Source: Candidatus Tectimicrobiota bacterium (GTDB lineage: Bacteria > JACPUC01). Taken from it: 64,000 nucleotides of DNA. Positions within the stretch are counted from its first letter, which is position 1. The number at the start of each line of letters is the position of its first letter. Both the position numbers and the translations under genes were made by a program. The DNA lies in the NCBI GenBank assembly GCA_016192455.1, contig JACPUC010000010.1:62001-126000 (forward strand). Direction: 5' to 3'. The notes under the pieces were generated by a model, which saw only the letters and a list, made by a program, of their open reading frames with translations, made no database searches and was not told the origin of the DNA. Shown piece by piece: positions 9,116 through 17,650 of this stretch.

Positions 9116-10042
9116 ATGCTTACCTTCCCTCAGTTCAAAGAGCAGATCATGTACGGCGGGCACAGCGCCTGCCCCGGCTGCGGCTCCACGGTGGCGCTGC
9201 GCATGGTGCTGGACGCCATGGGGCCGAACACCACGATGTTCGTGCCGGCGAGCTGCGCCAGCACCTACGTGGGCTTCATGCGCTCGAGCACCGAGGTGCA
9301 CGCCGTGCACTGCCTCTACCCCAGCGCCTTCGGGCAGGCGGCCGGTTTCGTCACGGCGCGGCGCCTGGCCGGCGATGACGTCGAGGTGATGATCTGGGGC
9401 GGCGACGGGGCGTTCTACGACATCGGCATGGACGGCCTGTCGCACGTGGCGGCGCAAGGGTTCGACATCGTGGCGGTGTGCAACGACAACCAGGGCTACA
9501 TGAACACCGGCCACCACAGCTCCAGCTCGACCATCCTGGACACCGATACCAAGCTCACGCCGGGCGGCATGCGGACGGGCCACAAGGAGATCATGGACAT
9601 CATGGTGGCCCACAACATCACCTACGCCGCCACCATCTCCGCCGCCTACCCGGAAGACCTGAAGGCCAAGGTCGCCAAGGCGAAGGGCCTGCCGGGGTTC
9701 AAGTTCCTGCACCTGCTGGCAAGCTGCGTGAACTGGGGCTACGAGGTGGAGATCGGCGTCAAGCTGGCCCGCCTGGTGGTGACCACCCGCATCCACCCCC
9801 TCTACGAAGTGGAGCGCGGCGAGTACCGTTTCACCTGCCTGCCGCCGCAGGCGCCGGTGCAGGAGTACCTGAAGCTGCAGGCGCGCTTCCGCGGCACCAA
9901 CGTGGAGGCGTTCCAGAAGGCCATCGACGACCGCTTCGCGATAATCTGGGAGAAGGCCGCCGGGCGCGTCGCGCCGCTCGTCGATGACCCCGCGGGCACG
10001 CGCATGTTCCTGCAGCAGCAGCCCGTGGCGGCGGGTGCTTGA
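9116..10042 (+). CDS. 2-oxoacid:acceptor oxidoreductase, beta subunit (TPP-binding)
   Basis: The 308-residue protein has the beta-subunit features: GGHSACPGCGSTVALRMV near the N-terminus, and the thiamine-diphosphate/Mg motif GDGAFYDIGMDGLSHVAAQG followed by VAVCNDNQGYMNTG. It completes the oxidoreductase operon and ends it on this strand. The start is ATG 9116, the only one giving the standard N-terminus. The last 240 bases face a doubtful minus-strand methyltransferase remnant. Confidence 0.87.
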   Translation: MLTFPQFKEQIMYGGHSACPGCGSTVALRMVLDAMGPNTTMFVPASCASTYVGFMRSSTEVHAVHCLYPSAFGQAAGFVTARRLAGDDVEVMIWGGDGAFYDIGMDGLSHVAAQGFDIVAVCNDNQGYMNTGHHSSSSTILDTDTKLTPGGMRTGHKEIMDIMVAHNITYAATISAAYPEDLKAKVAKAKGLPGFKFLHLLASCVNWGYEVEIGVKLARLVVTTRIHPLYEVERGEYRFTCLPPQAPVQEYLKLQARFRGTNVEAFQKAIDDRFAIIWEKAAGRVAPLVDDPAGTRMFLQQQPVAAGA

Positions 10043-10578
10043 TTGCTTGCGATCTCGCCTCCTCTCCGCCGGGGCTGGAGGTGAAGAGCGCGGACAGCCC
10101 AAGGAAATCCCCAGGCGCGGGAGCGGCGCCGCAGGCCGCCCGCCGCGGCGTTGACGTGGCGATGGTACGGCCAGTCGGACGACTGCCCCGGCCCGCCGCC
10201 GTCGCGCACGTAGACGCCTGGCTGCTCCAGGGGATGCGGCAGGCTGTGCCGCTCCCGCAGCCCGGCAAGTCGCCAGGCGCGCAGGCGCTCATCGAGCCGC
10301 GGATCGGCGTTCAGGTACGGCAGCGGCCGAAGCCAGGCGAGGTCGGTCGTGGCGATGCGGCACCCATGCGGCCGCAGGGCCTTGTGGATCTCCCGCGCCA
10401 CGAACCCGCGCCCCGCCCCCACCTCGAGGAGGCGGCGCGGCGGCGGCGCCATCCCCTGAATCGCCGCGACCACGTATCCCACCCGCGTCTCCATGCCGGG
10501 CAGGAGGTAGTTCGGCTGACCCCACTGGTGCGGCTCCCACTCCTGCGTCCAGGCCTGGCGGTCAAGCCCGTCCCGCAT
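9802..10578 (-). pseudogene. Probable remnant of a SAM-dependent methyltransferase
   Basis: The first 100 residues look like a class I methyltransferase: after EWEPHQWGQPNYLLPGMETR comes the SAM-binding motif LLEVGAGRGFVAREIHKALR and the acidic strand RIATTDLAWL. Beyond about residue 140 the sequence becomes arginine- and alanine-rich without structure, and the frame runs 240 bases into the beta-subunit gene on the other strand. A truncated or frameshifted gene is therefore likely. It lies 23 bases after the cytochrome gene on the same strand. Confidence 0.5.
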
Positions 10579-10601
10579 GAGAACGCGCAGCCCCGCACTC
10601 C

Positions 10602-11045
10602 CTACGGCAGGGGGCGATCTTTCGTGGCGCGCCAGAAGAAGGCCGCCAGGTCCTCGGCATGCATGCGCTTGATGGCGCGGGGGAAATGGGCTTTCCCGTC
10701 AAGGGGAGGTGGCAGCCGCAGCCACTGGAGAATCTTTCGTGGGGTCTGCTGCCGAGCCCAGGTCGTCAGATCGACGGCCTCGGCAAGACGCAGCGCCTCC
10801 AGCGCCTCGAGCCGCTCCGCGCGCTGCTGATCGGAGGGCGCGGAAGCCGGTCCACCGTATCTCACCTCATGGATGACGACGGTGTGACAGGCGGCGCACC
10901 GCGTCTCGAAGACCCGCAGGCCGCGCTTCGGGCTGCCGGCCATCGCCGCCGGCGGGCTTCCCAGCATTGCGGCGCCGCCGGCAAGAAGTCCGAGGAGACC
11001 TCCCCAGAGCAGAACCCGCGCCAAGGAGCCATCCGCCCTACGCAT
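10602..11045 (-). CDS. Small secreted mono-haem cytochrome c-like protein
   Basis: This 147-residue protein has an N-terminal membrane or signal segment (VLLWGGLLGLLAGGAAML) and a single haem c site, CAACH, near residue 50. Methionines near the C-terminus (AIKRMHAEDLAAFF) could supply the sixth ligand. It should act outside the cytoplasmic membrane as an electron carrier. It sits 68 bases downstream of a zinc alcohol dehydrogenase on the same strand. The ATG at 11045 is chosen because upstream sequence in the same frame is low-complexity arginine/glycine shadow of the dehydrogenase gene. Confidence 0.7.
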   Translation of the reverse strand: MRRADGSLARVLLWGGLLGLLAGGAAMLGSPPAAMAGSPKRGLRVFETRCAACHTVVIHEVRYGGPASAPSDQQRAERLEALEALRLAEAVDLTTWARQQTPRKILQWLRLPPPLDGKAHFPRAIKRMHAEDLAAFFWRATKDRPLP

Positions 11046-11113
11046 TCTACTTCTCCAGCGGCCACGGGCCGACCGCCAGGCCGCGCGAAGGGAGAGGCGC
11101 CGCTCCGCCACCC

Positions 11114-12211
11114 CTACGAGCGCAGATCGAGCACCGTCTTCGAGGGGTAGAGGCCGGAGACCTTGCCCGCCACGGTCTCGACAGCCTGTTGCGCCTCTTC
11201 GAGGCCGTAGCGCTGATCGACGATGTCCTCGATGGGGTACTTGCGCGAGCGCACCAGGTTCGCCGCCAGCGTATGCGCTTCGGTGCCGCTCGACAGCACG
11301 CCGAGCAGGCGCAGCTCCTTGAACTGCAGCTTCTGGAGGAAGAGCGGCGTCACCGTCTCGGTGCCGGAGAGGCCGGCGGCCACGATCGTGCCCAGCGGCG
11401 CGGCGAGGTCGGCGGCGATGCTGACGGCGCGCGGGTCGCCGGTGACCTCGACGACGACGTTCGCCAAGTCGCCGCCGGTGATGTCGCGCACCGTCTGCGC
11501 CAGGTCTTCCTTCTCGATGTCGATGCAGTAGTCGGCGCCGAACCGCCGCGCCAGCTCGAAGCGCCGCGCGTCGCGCGTCAGCCCTGTCACGATCACCGTG
11601 CGGGCGCCGCACTCGCGCGCCACAATGGTGGCGCACAGCCCCTGCTGCCCCACCCCCTCGATGACCACGATGTCCCCCGACTGCACGCGCCCCATGAGGT
11701 GCACCCATTCATAGGCGTTGGCGAGCACGGAGGGCGTCAGCGCGCAGGCTTCGGCGGGCAGGTCGTCGGGCATCTTGTGGAGGACGCTGTTGGGCGCGAG
11801 GTACATGTGCTCCCCGTAGCCGCCCCAGAGGTGCGGGGGCGCGACCGCGTTCGTCAGCGTGCCGTAGCCGATGAGGTGCAGGCAGTGCTTGAAGTGCCCC
11901 AGTCGGCACTGCTTGCAGAAGCCGCAGGGGACGAAGTTCTCGACGATGACGCGGTCCCCCGGCTGCACCCCCCAGCGCTGCGCCGCCAGGTCGCCCGCCG
12001 CCGCCACCCGACCCAAAATCTCATGGCCCAGGATCACCGGGTAGCCGCCGGCCTGCACCTTGCCGTAGAAGATCGACGGGTCGGTGCGGCAGATGCCCAC
12101 CATCTCCACCTTCAGCAAGCCGTCGTCGGCATGCAGCTCCGGCACGGGATACTCCCGCAAGCGCATTTCACCGATCTTCTCCACCACCGCCGAGGTTGTC
12201 TTTTTCGCCAT
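11114..12211 (-). CDS. Zinc-dependent medium-chain alcohol dehydrogenase
   Basis: The 365-residue protein is a typical MDR alcohol dehydrogenase. The catalytic zinc ligands are seen in GICRTDPSIF and GHEILGRV. The structural zinc site is CGFCKQCRLGHFKHC, and the NAD(P)-binding fold carries GVGQQGLCATIVAREC. It oxidises an alcohol or reduces an aldehyde or ketone; the substrate is unknown. It heads a minus-strand group with the cytochrome gene. A promoter-like pair of boxes lies about 80 bases upstream. Confidence 0.85.
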   Translation of the reverse strand: MAKKTTSAVVEKIGEMRLREYPVPELHADDGLLKVEMVGICRTDPSIFYGKVQAGGYPVILGHEILGRVAAAGDLAAQRWGVQPGDRVIVENFVPCGFCKQCRLGHFKHCLHLIGYGTLTNAVAPPHLWGGYGEHMYLAPNSVLHKMPDDLPAEACALTPSVLANAYEWVHLMGRVQSGDIVVIEGVGQQGLCATIVARECGARTVIVTGLTRDARRFELARRFGADYCIDIEKEDLAQTVRDITGGDLANVVVEVTGDPRAVSIAADLAAPLGTIVAAGLSGTETVTPLFLQKLQFKELRLLGVLSSGTEAHTLAANLVRSRKYPIEDIVDQRYGLEEAQQAVETVAGKVSGLYPSKTVLDLRS

Positions 12212-12291
12212 GGGTCGTCTTCCTACGCCATCGAGTGAGGTCGCCTGCGCCGCGCCAGCAAGCTCCCGCCCGCCCGACTCTGTTGCCTTAC

Positions 12292-12319
12292 AGTATGCCG
12301 CCTGCCTGCGCGTTGTCCA
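12292..12319 (-). promoter_or_regulatory. Sigma70-type promoter for the alcohol dehydrogenase
   Basis: On the minus strand, TGGACA (12319-12314) is followed after 16 bases by CATACT (12297-12292). This places a start site about 75 bases before the dehydrogenase ATG. Similar boxes occur before other genes in the window. Confidence 0.45.
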
Positions 12320-12436
12320 CGGGAATTCCCCGCAGACCCTCCGCATCACCGCCCCAGCCGCGCGACCCCGGGAATTCCCCTCGCGGCAGGCCATGGCAAT
12401 GACTATGCTGTAGCGCACCATGAGTCAGGAGGGCAC

Positions 12437-14038
12437 ATGACCGGGGAACCAACTCGACCGATTGCCGGCCGCGCCAGCGCTGCGGCCACGGCTGCCTTCG
12501 CCCGCCGGCAGGGGGCGGCGCGGCCGCGCCTGGAGCCGACGGCCTTCCGCGAGCTGAGCGGCACGGGCCTCACCGTCTCCAAGGTGGGCTACGGCACCTA
12601 CCGCGTGCACGTCGACGTACCGGAGCACCATGAGACGCTCGCCGAGGCGATCCGCCGCGGCTGCAACTGCATCGACACCTCGAGCAACTATACGGACGGC
12701 GGCAGCGAACGCCTCATCGGCGCGGTGCTGGGCGACCTCATCGGGGCCGGCGAGGCGCGGCGCGAGGAAATCGTGCTGGTCTCGAAGGTGGGCTACCTGC
12801 AAGGGCAGAACCTTGACCTGGCGGTGCAGCGCCAGGCGCGGGGGAACCCCTGGCCGGAGATTGTCCATTACCAAGAGGGTTGCTGGCACTGCATCCACCC
12901 CGATTTCCTCGTGGACCAGCTCGAACGCAGCCTGGCCCGCCTGCGGTGCAGCGCCCTCGATGTCTACCTCCTCCACAACCCGGAGTACTTCTTCGCACAC
13001 GCCCTGCATGACTCCGGCTCCCAGGACCTGCCGGCCCTGCGCGACGAGTTCTATCGCCGCGTGGAGCGCGCCTTCGCGCAGTTCGAGCGCTTCATCCAGG
13101 AGGGGCGGCTGTCATTCTACGGCATCTCCTCGAACACCTTCCCCAATCCGCGGCAGGACGGCGAGACGGTCAGCCTCGACCGCGTCCTGGCGGCGGCCCG
13201 CCGGGCCGCGGCGGAGGTGCTCGGCGACCCTGAACGGCACCACTGCAAGGTCGTGCAGCTCCCCTACAACCTCTTTGAGAGCGGCGCTCTGACGGAGCGC
13301 AACACGCCGCTCAACGGCGCCTCGGCAACCCTCCTCGAGGCCGCGGCCGCCTGGGGCGTCGGCGTCCTCGTCAACCGCCCCCTCAACGCCATCCGCGGCA
13401 ATTCCATGCACCGCCTGGCGCGGCCGGCGCCGCCGCCGGGGAGCGACTATGCCGGCGAGCTCGAGACGACGCTGCGCGCCCTGCAAACAACGGAAGCAGC
13501 GCTGCGCCAGGAGATGGAGGGGTGGCCCCAGCCCCCGCGCGCCTCGGACCTCGGCCCGCAGCAGCAGTTCTTCTTCGACGTCGGCGAGGTGCTGGCCGCC
13601 AACCTCGCGCGCCTGCCGGCGGGCGAGCAGTGGGAGATGATCGTCGGCCGGATCCTCGCCCCGAACATCCAGAAGGCCCTCGAGGAGGCCCTGCGCCGCT
13701 GCCCGATTGAGCGCCGCGAGGCCTGGAAGGGGCGGCAGCCGGCCTACGTTGAGCAGCTCAACGCTCTCCTCGCCGGCATCCGGCGCTACCACGAGTGGCG
13801 CGCCGCCGAGCAGATGGCGCCGCTCGACGACCGCCTGGCGGCCTGCCTGCCGCCCGGCACTCCCCAGGCGACGCTCTCCCAGAAGGCCCTCCAGTTCGTC
13901 GCCTCGTCTCCCGGCGTCGCCGTCGTCCTTAACGGCATGAAGCGCTCCCCGTACGTGGAAGATGCCCTCGCCATCATGGAGATGCCGTCGTATGCTGACG
14001 TGATGGGGCTGGCAGCCGCGGCCTACGAAACCTCCTGA
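12437..14038 (+). CDS. Large aldo/keto reductase family protein with C-terminal extension
   Basis: The N-terminal 330 residues form an aldo/keto reductase. The catalytic tetrad can be traced as D and Y in NCIDTSSNYTDGG, K in VLVSKVGY, and H in VYLLHNPEYF. At 533 residues it is well above the usual 300-350. The added part, about residues 340-480, is helical and acid-rich (MEGWPQPPRASDLGPQQQF and onward) and interrupts the barrel before the terminal FVASSPGVAVVLNGMK strand. An AGGAGG lies before the ATG. It is divergent from the alcohol dehydrogenase. Substrate is unknown. Confidence 0.75.
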   Translation: MTGEPTRPIAGRASAAATAAFARRQGAARPRLEPTAFRELSGTGLTVSKVGYGTYRVHVDVPEHHETLAEAIRRGCNCIDTSSNYTDGGSERLIGAVLGDLIGAGEARREEIVLVSKVGYLQGQNLDLAVQRQARGNPWPEIVHYQEGCWHCIHPDFLVDQLERSLARLRCSALDVYLLHNPEYFFAHALHDSGSQDLPALRDEFYRRVERAFAQFERFIQEGRLSFYGISSNTFPNPRQDGETVSLDRVLAAARRAAAEVLGDPERHHCKVVQLPYNLFESGALTERNTPLNGASATLLEAAAAWGVGVLVNRPLNAIRGNSMHRLARPAPPPGSDYAGELETTLRALQTTEAALRQEMEGWPQPPRASDLGPQQQFFFDVGEVLAANLARLPAGEQWEMIVGRILAPNIQKALEEALRRCPIERREAWKGRQPAYVEQLNALLAGIRRYHEWRAAEQMAPLDDRLAACLPPGTPQATLSQKALQFVASSPGVAVVLNGMKRSPYVEDALAIMEMPSYADVMGLAAAAYETS

Positions 14039-14088
14039 GGGGGAGAAGGTTCCTCCACGCGATCTCATCTTGCGAAAGGGTGGCGGCA

Positions 14089-14607
14089 ATGGCTCTTACG
14101 GTACGCGTCGGTGATCGTTTCCCCGATTTCGAGCTGCCCTCGTCAAGCGGCGAGGTGGCGAGGCTCTCCGAGCTGCTCAAGAAGAAGCCGAGCATCGTCG
14201 CCTTCTATCGCGGCTACTGGTGACCGAAGTGACAGGTCCAACTGCGGGAATTGGTCCAATTCCATGACACGATCGCCCACAGCTACTGCGATGTCGTCGC
14301 GGTGAGCACCGACAGCGTCTCGGAGTGCGCCGCCTTCCGCGCCGGCCTGAACGCGCGCTTCACCTTCCTCAGCGACGCCGAGCGCCAGGCCGTCGAGCGC
14401 CTCGGCATCGTTGATGACTCCGACCCCCGGCGCCCGCGCATCGCCGCGCCCTTCACCTTCGCCCTGCTGCCGGACCTCACCGTGCACCGCATCTACAACG
14501 GCTGGTGGTTCGTCGGCCGGCCGACGCCGCATGAGCTGCGCCTGGATATTCGTGAGATGAGCCGCCGCTGCCGGGAGAACTACGAGGGGCCCTGCGCACC
14601 CGCGTAG
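14089..14607 (+). CDS. Peroxiredoxin-like selenoprotein with a UxxU active site (two in-frame UGA codons)
   Basis: Read with UGA as selenocysteine, this frame gives a 172-residue AhpC/TSA peroxiredoxin-like protein: MALTVRVGDRFPDFELPSSS, then FYRGYW-U-P-K-U-QVQLREL, then CDVVAVSTDSVSECAAFRAG and PFTFALLPDLTVHRIYNGWW. Relatives read FYRG-WCP-C at this site, so the UGAs (14221-14223, codon 45; 14230-14232, codon 48) fall exactly on the two redox cysteines. No other stop breaks the frame and downstream similarity continues. A SECIS-like hairpin sits at the proper distance. A standard gene caller would truncate this to 44 residues or start at 14251. Role inferred: thiol/selenol peroxidase or disulfide reductase. 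Confidence 0.85.
14247..14263 (+). promoter_or_regulatory. Bacterial SECIS-like hairpin
   Basis: GGAAUU (14247-14252) pairs with AAUUCC (14258-14263) around the loop GGUCC. The loop starts 20 bases after the second UGA and 29 after the first. Bacterial SECIS elements carry a G at the start of a small apical loop roughly 16-37 bases after UGA, and E. coli fdhF also has GGU in the loop. One element could serve both codons. Confidence 0.75.
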
Positions 14608-14648
14608 CCTTGTCGGAGCGCGGGCGTCCCGCCCGCACCTGCAAGGCT
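14606..14648. terminator. Inverted repeat between convergent genes, containing a dispersed REP core
   Basis: Outer arms AGCCTTG and CAAGGCT flank an inner hairpin (GCGGGCG, loop TCC, CGCCCGC). The position between two converging genes suits a bidirectional terminator. The 23-base core (14615-14637) recurs exactly, inverted, inside cas1 at 60722-60744, so it is a mobile palindromic repeat. Confidence 0.5.
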
Positions 14649-14691
14649 CCAAGTCTCGGCCGCCGCCCCTTTCGCGGCCACCCCCCGTCAC

Positions 14692-15693
14692 TCAAGCCTG
14701 CGCAATGGCATAGCCGCCGGGGCCCTCGGTCTTCAGGTGGTGGACGAGAAAGCCGTTCGCCTCCAGCAGCCGGCGCAGGCTCAACGGGGTGTGGAAGGTC
14801 CGGCCGGTGAAGCCGTACACCATGGCCTCGAAGAGCAGCGCCCCCATGTTGCCTCGGCGCCCCTCGTCCGGCAGGAACTCCACCACCACGAGGTGGCCGC
14901 CGGGGCGCAGGGCGGTTCGGCAGGCGCCGAGGAGCTGCTGCTGCTCCGTCTCGCTGAGGGTATGGAGGAGTTGGCTCATGAAGACGGCGTCGTACGGCCC
15001 CCCAAGAGGCTCGCGGCGGCAGTCGCCGGGCCGCTCCTGGAGGCGCCCCGCCACGCCGAGCCGCTCGCCGAAGCGGCGCGCCACGGCGGTGAGGTGCGGG
15101 TGATCGAGCAGCGTCAGCTTCGCCCGCGTCAGCCGCAGGAGAGCAGTCAAGCCGAAGGCCCCGGCGCTGCGCCCCAGGTCGAGCAGCCCCCACGCCTCGT
15201 CATGCTCCCCTTTCCAGCCCAGATCGTCGCAGACCTTCTCGGCGATGGGCCGATTGATGCCGAAGAGCCCGGTCGCCAGGCTGGCGGCGTACTCCTTGTC
15301 GTCGACCCACACATCGAGATCGAGCGCCCTGCCCTGCGCGATGACGTGCTCGTAGTGCTCGAAGACGCGGAAATGGTAGGCCGAGCCGCAGCCCGCGGTG
15401 ATGAGATCGCCAAGGTAGCTTGGGCTGTCTTCGACGAGGTAGGTTTCCGCCAGGGGACGCAGGCGGTAGGACTCCCCCTCCTTGCGCAGCAAGCCCAGGG
15501 CGGTGAGGGCGTTGAGGGTGACGCGGATGCCGCCGGCGTCTCCCGCAACGGCGGCGGCGAGCTGCGCTACCGTCGCGTTGCCGCGGGCGATGTGGCTGAA
15601 GAGCCCGGTCGCCACGGCGCCCCGCAGGAGGCCGGCGGTCCAGTGGCCGGTGGCGAGCAGCAGGATGGCATCGGGTCGCAGGCGGGCCGCCAT
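14692..15693 (-). CDS. O-methyltransferase-type SAM-dependent methyltransferase with dimerisation domain
   Basis: The 333-residue protein has the layout of plant-type/antibiotic O-methyltransferases: an N-terminal winged-helix dimerisation domain (TGLFSHIARGNATVAQLAAAV, LNALTALGLLRKEGESYRL), then a class I methyltransferase with a poorly conserved motif I (LLDLGRSAGAFGLTALLR), then DAVFMSQLLHTLSETEQQQL and ALRPGGHLVVVEFLPDEGRR. Motif I usually reads DVGGGxG, so SAM binding may be altered. GGGGAG precedes the ATG. It converges on the peroxiredoxin-like selenoprotein. Substrate is unknown. Confidence 0.75.
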   Translation of the reverse strand: MAARLRPDAILLLATGHWTAGLLRGAVATGLFSHIARGNATVAQLAAAVAGDAGGIRVTLNALTALGLLRKEGESYRLRPLAETYLVEDSPSYLGDLITAGCGSAYHFRVFEHYEHVIAQGRALDLDVWVDDKEYAASLATGLFGINRPIAEKVCDDLGWKGEHDEAWGLLDLGRSAGAFGLTALLRLTRAKLTLLDHPHLTAVARRFGERLGVAGRLQERPGDCRREPLGGPYDAVFMSQLLHTLSETEQQQLLGACRTALRPGGHLVVVEFLPDEGRRGNMGALLFEAMVYGFTGRTFHTPLSLRRLLEANGFLVHHLKTEGPGGYAIAQA

Positions 15694-15787
15694 CGTCTCC
15701 CCCTGGAGCGAGCATCCTTTTCAGCAGGCCGGCACTCCCATCGCCGCCGGCGCCTGCCCCCCGCGCCAGCGCCCCCGGCGCGCGCCA

Positions 15788-15816
15788 TTGACGACGCCAC
15801 GACGCGCTGCTATCGT
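15788..15816 (+). promoter_or_regulatory. Sigma70-type promoter upstream of a solute-binding protein
   Basis: TTGACG (15788-15793), a 17-base spacer and TATCGT (15811-15816) lie about 180 bases before the ATG of the solute-binding protein, in the spacer between divergent genes (15694-15993). Nothing else was recognised in that spacer. Confidence 0.45.
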
Positions 15817-15993
15817 CCCAGCATACCACAGCTCATGAGCGCGACGGCAGGGCGGCCCCCACACTGCCGCGGCAGGACCTGGCAGAGCCCCCGAGGTGTT
15901 GAACTGCCAGTGCGAACGGCGGGGGGTAGCGGCGGGATATTCCGCCACGGAAGTGCGGACGTCTTCAACGAAGCCACGAGAAGGAGGAGAACG

Positions 15994-17040
15994 ATGACGA
16001 CCTTTTCCTTGCTTGCGAGAAGAAGCGTTCGTTTCGTTGGAGTGTTCGTCGCGGTTGCGGTGATGGCGGTCAGCCTGCATGGAGTGCCGACGGCCACGGC
16101 GGAGCCCGTGAAGGTGCGCATCGGCGCCTCGAGCATCCTGCCGACGGTCATCTTCCCAATGTTCTACAAAAAGCCTGAGCTGCTGAAGCACTACGGCAAG
16201 TCGTACACCGTTGATCTGCCGGTGATCAATTCGACTTCCATCCAGTTGCAGGCGCTGGCCGCCAAGGAGATCGACCTGGGATTCCTGGCGGCCTTGAGCC
16301 TGGGGAACGCCATCCAGAACGCCAAGCTTGACCTCCGGGTGGTGAGCGACCTGGTGCAGGAGGGCATCGAGGGCCGCTCCATCAACCGCTGGCTGGCCTT
16401 GGACTCCTCGGGCATCACCAAGCCGGAGCACCTGAAGGGGAAGAACATCGGGGTTTTGGCCTACGGCACGGCGGTGGACCTCATCCTGCGCACCTACCTG
16501 AAGCAGCACGGCCTGGACCCGAACCGCGATGTGAACATCGTCGAGGCGGCCTTTCCCAATCAGGGTCCGATGATGCGCGCCGGCAAGCTCGATGTGGCGG
16601 GTCTCGTCATCCCCTTCACCGTCATCGAACAGGCCAAGGGGGGAGTCCATACGGTGTTCGGCGGACCGGACGCCATGGGCCGTCATCAGGCGCTCATCAC
16701 GGTGGCGCGCACCGAGTTCCTGCAACAGAACCGGCAGGTCATGAACGATTTCTTCGAGGACTGGTTGAACGCCTGGCGCTGGTTCATTGATCCGAAGAAC
16801 AAGCAAGAGGTGCTGCAGATCGCCTCGAGCATGAGCAAAATTCCGGTGGACAAGCTGCAATGGTACGGCACCACCGATGACTACTACCGCGACCCCGCCG
16901 CCATGCCGCACCTGCCGTCGCTGCAGCGCAACGTCGATACGGCCTTCGAGATGGGCTTCATCAAGGAGCGCCTAGATGTGGCGAAGATCACCGACCTCTC
17001 CTTCCTCGAGGAGGCGAAGCGGCGGCTGGGGGTCAAGTAA
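15994..17040 (+). CDS. ABC-type solute-binding protein, NitT/TauT (SsuA/THI5-like) family
   Basis: This 348-residue protein has a signal peptide (FVGVFVAVAVMAVSLHGVPT ending in ATA-E) and a periplasmic binding fold of the nitrate/sulfonate/taurine class: VRIGASSILPTVIFPMFYKK, GIGVLAYGTAVDLILRTYL-type second-lobe entry (seen as NIGVLAYGTAVDLIL), and NDFFEDWLNAWRWFID. AAGGAGGAG lies directly upstream of the ATG. No permease or ATPase gene is nearby. It shares PELLKHYGKSY and overall layout with the 34.6-35.7 kb protein, so the two are paralogues. Ligand is unknown. Confidence 0.82.
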   Translation: MTTFSLLARRSVRFVGVFVAVAVMAVSLHGVPTATAEPVKVRIGASSILPTVIFPMFYKKPELLKHYGKSYTVDLPVINSTSIQLQALAAKEIDLGFLAALSLGNAIQNAKLDLRVVSDLVQEGIEGRSINRWLALDSSGITKPEHLKGKNIGVLAYGTAVDLILRTYLKQHGLDPNRDVNIVEAAFPNQGPMMRAGKLDVAGLVIPFTVIEQAKGGVHTVFGGPDAMGRHQALITVARTEFLQQNRQVMNDFFEDWLNAWRWFIDPKNKQEVLQIASSMSKIPVDKLQWYGTTDDYYRDPAAMPHLPSLQRNVDTAFEMGFIKERLDVAKITDLSFLEEAKRRLGVK

Positions 17041-17152
17041 GCCGGCCGCTCAGGTTGGCTGACGTCAGGCTGAGGAGGACGTGGCGCTCCGCCCGGCTGC
17101 CACGGCTGCGGCCCGCGGCTGAAGCGAGGTGTCGAGACCCTGGATGGCAAGC

Positions 17153-17196
17153 AGAGCGCGCTGCGGTGGCCGGCGCGGGTCACCGCAGCGCGCTCT
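17153..17196. terminator. Bidirectional hairpin terminator
   Basis: Perfect 16-base arms (AGAGCGCGCTGCGGTG and its complement) enclose a 12-base loop between the convergent solute-binding and DUF302 genes. The right arm includes the last codons of the DUF302 gene. No T-tract follows. Confidence 0.5.
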
Positions 17197-17650
17197 CGAT
17201 GATGCGCGCAAAGATCGCGTCAAGCTCCTTCGCCATCGTATCCAGCGCCGCATTCTGATACGGCGCGAACACCTCGGAGGGCGTCCGGTACGAAACGGTG
17301 GCGGTGCCGTCGGGATTTTCGGTCACGTAGAGGCGCAGCGGTGCTTCGATGCCCGCCCGCGCGTCGGCCCGCAGCATACGGACCGCGAAGTCGGGACGGA
17401 AGACCATGAACACCTGGTTGCCGGGGATGGTGACCCCGATCGAGCGGGCGCCGTTCTGGGCGTTCGCCAGGCAGACGAGCCCCATTTTGTGGGCGGAGAT
17501 GGCGCGCTCCAGATCAGCCGTGAAGGCGGCGAAGGGTTTGGTGCCGCGGTGGGTTTCCCGCGCCCTCGCCTTGGCCGGGAACAGCCCCGTCACCACGCAC
17601 GTCGCAGCAAGAAGCAGCAGGCCGATGATCCGGCAACTGCGAACCCTCAT
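17180..17650 (-). CDS. Secreted DUF302-family protein
   Basis: The 156-residue protein has an N-terminal signal segment (IIGLLLLAATCVVTGLFP) followed by a DUF302 domain: FAAFTADLERAISAHKMGLV, VFMVFRPDFAVRMLRADARA, and GIEAPLRLYVTENPDGTATV then SYRTPSEVFAPY. The family is widespread and its function is not established. AGGGAGG precedes the ATG. It appears monocistronic and converges on the solute-binding gene. The 313 bases between it and the next gene contain nothing I recognise. Confidence 0.75.
   Translation of the reverse strand: MRVRSCRIIGLLLLAATCVVTGLFPAKARARETHRGTKPFAAFTADLERAISAHKMGLVCLANAQNGARSIGVTIPGNQVFMVFRPDFAVRMLRADARAGIEAPLRLYVTENPDGTATVSYRTPSEVFAPYQNAALDTMAKELDAIFARIIESALR

Noticed and set aside
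14089..14607. Peroxiredoxin-like gene as a simple pseudogene
   Set aside because: The only stops are two UGAs at the two redox cysteines, the frame is otherwise clean, and a SECIS-like hairpin follows.
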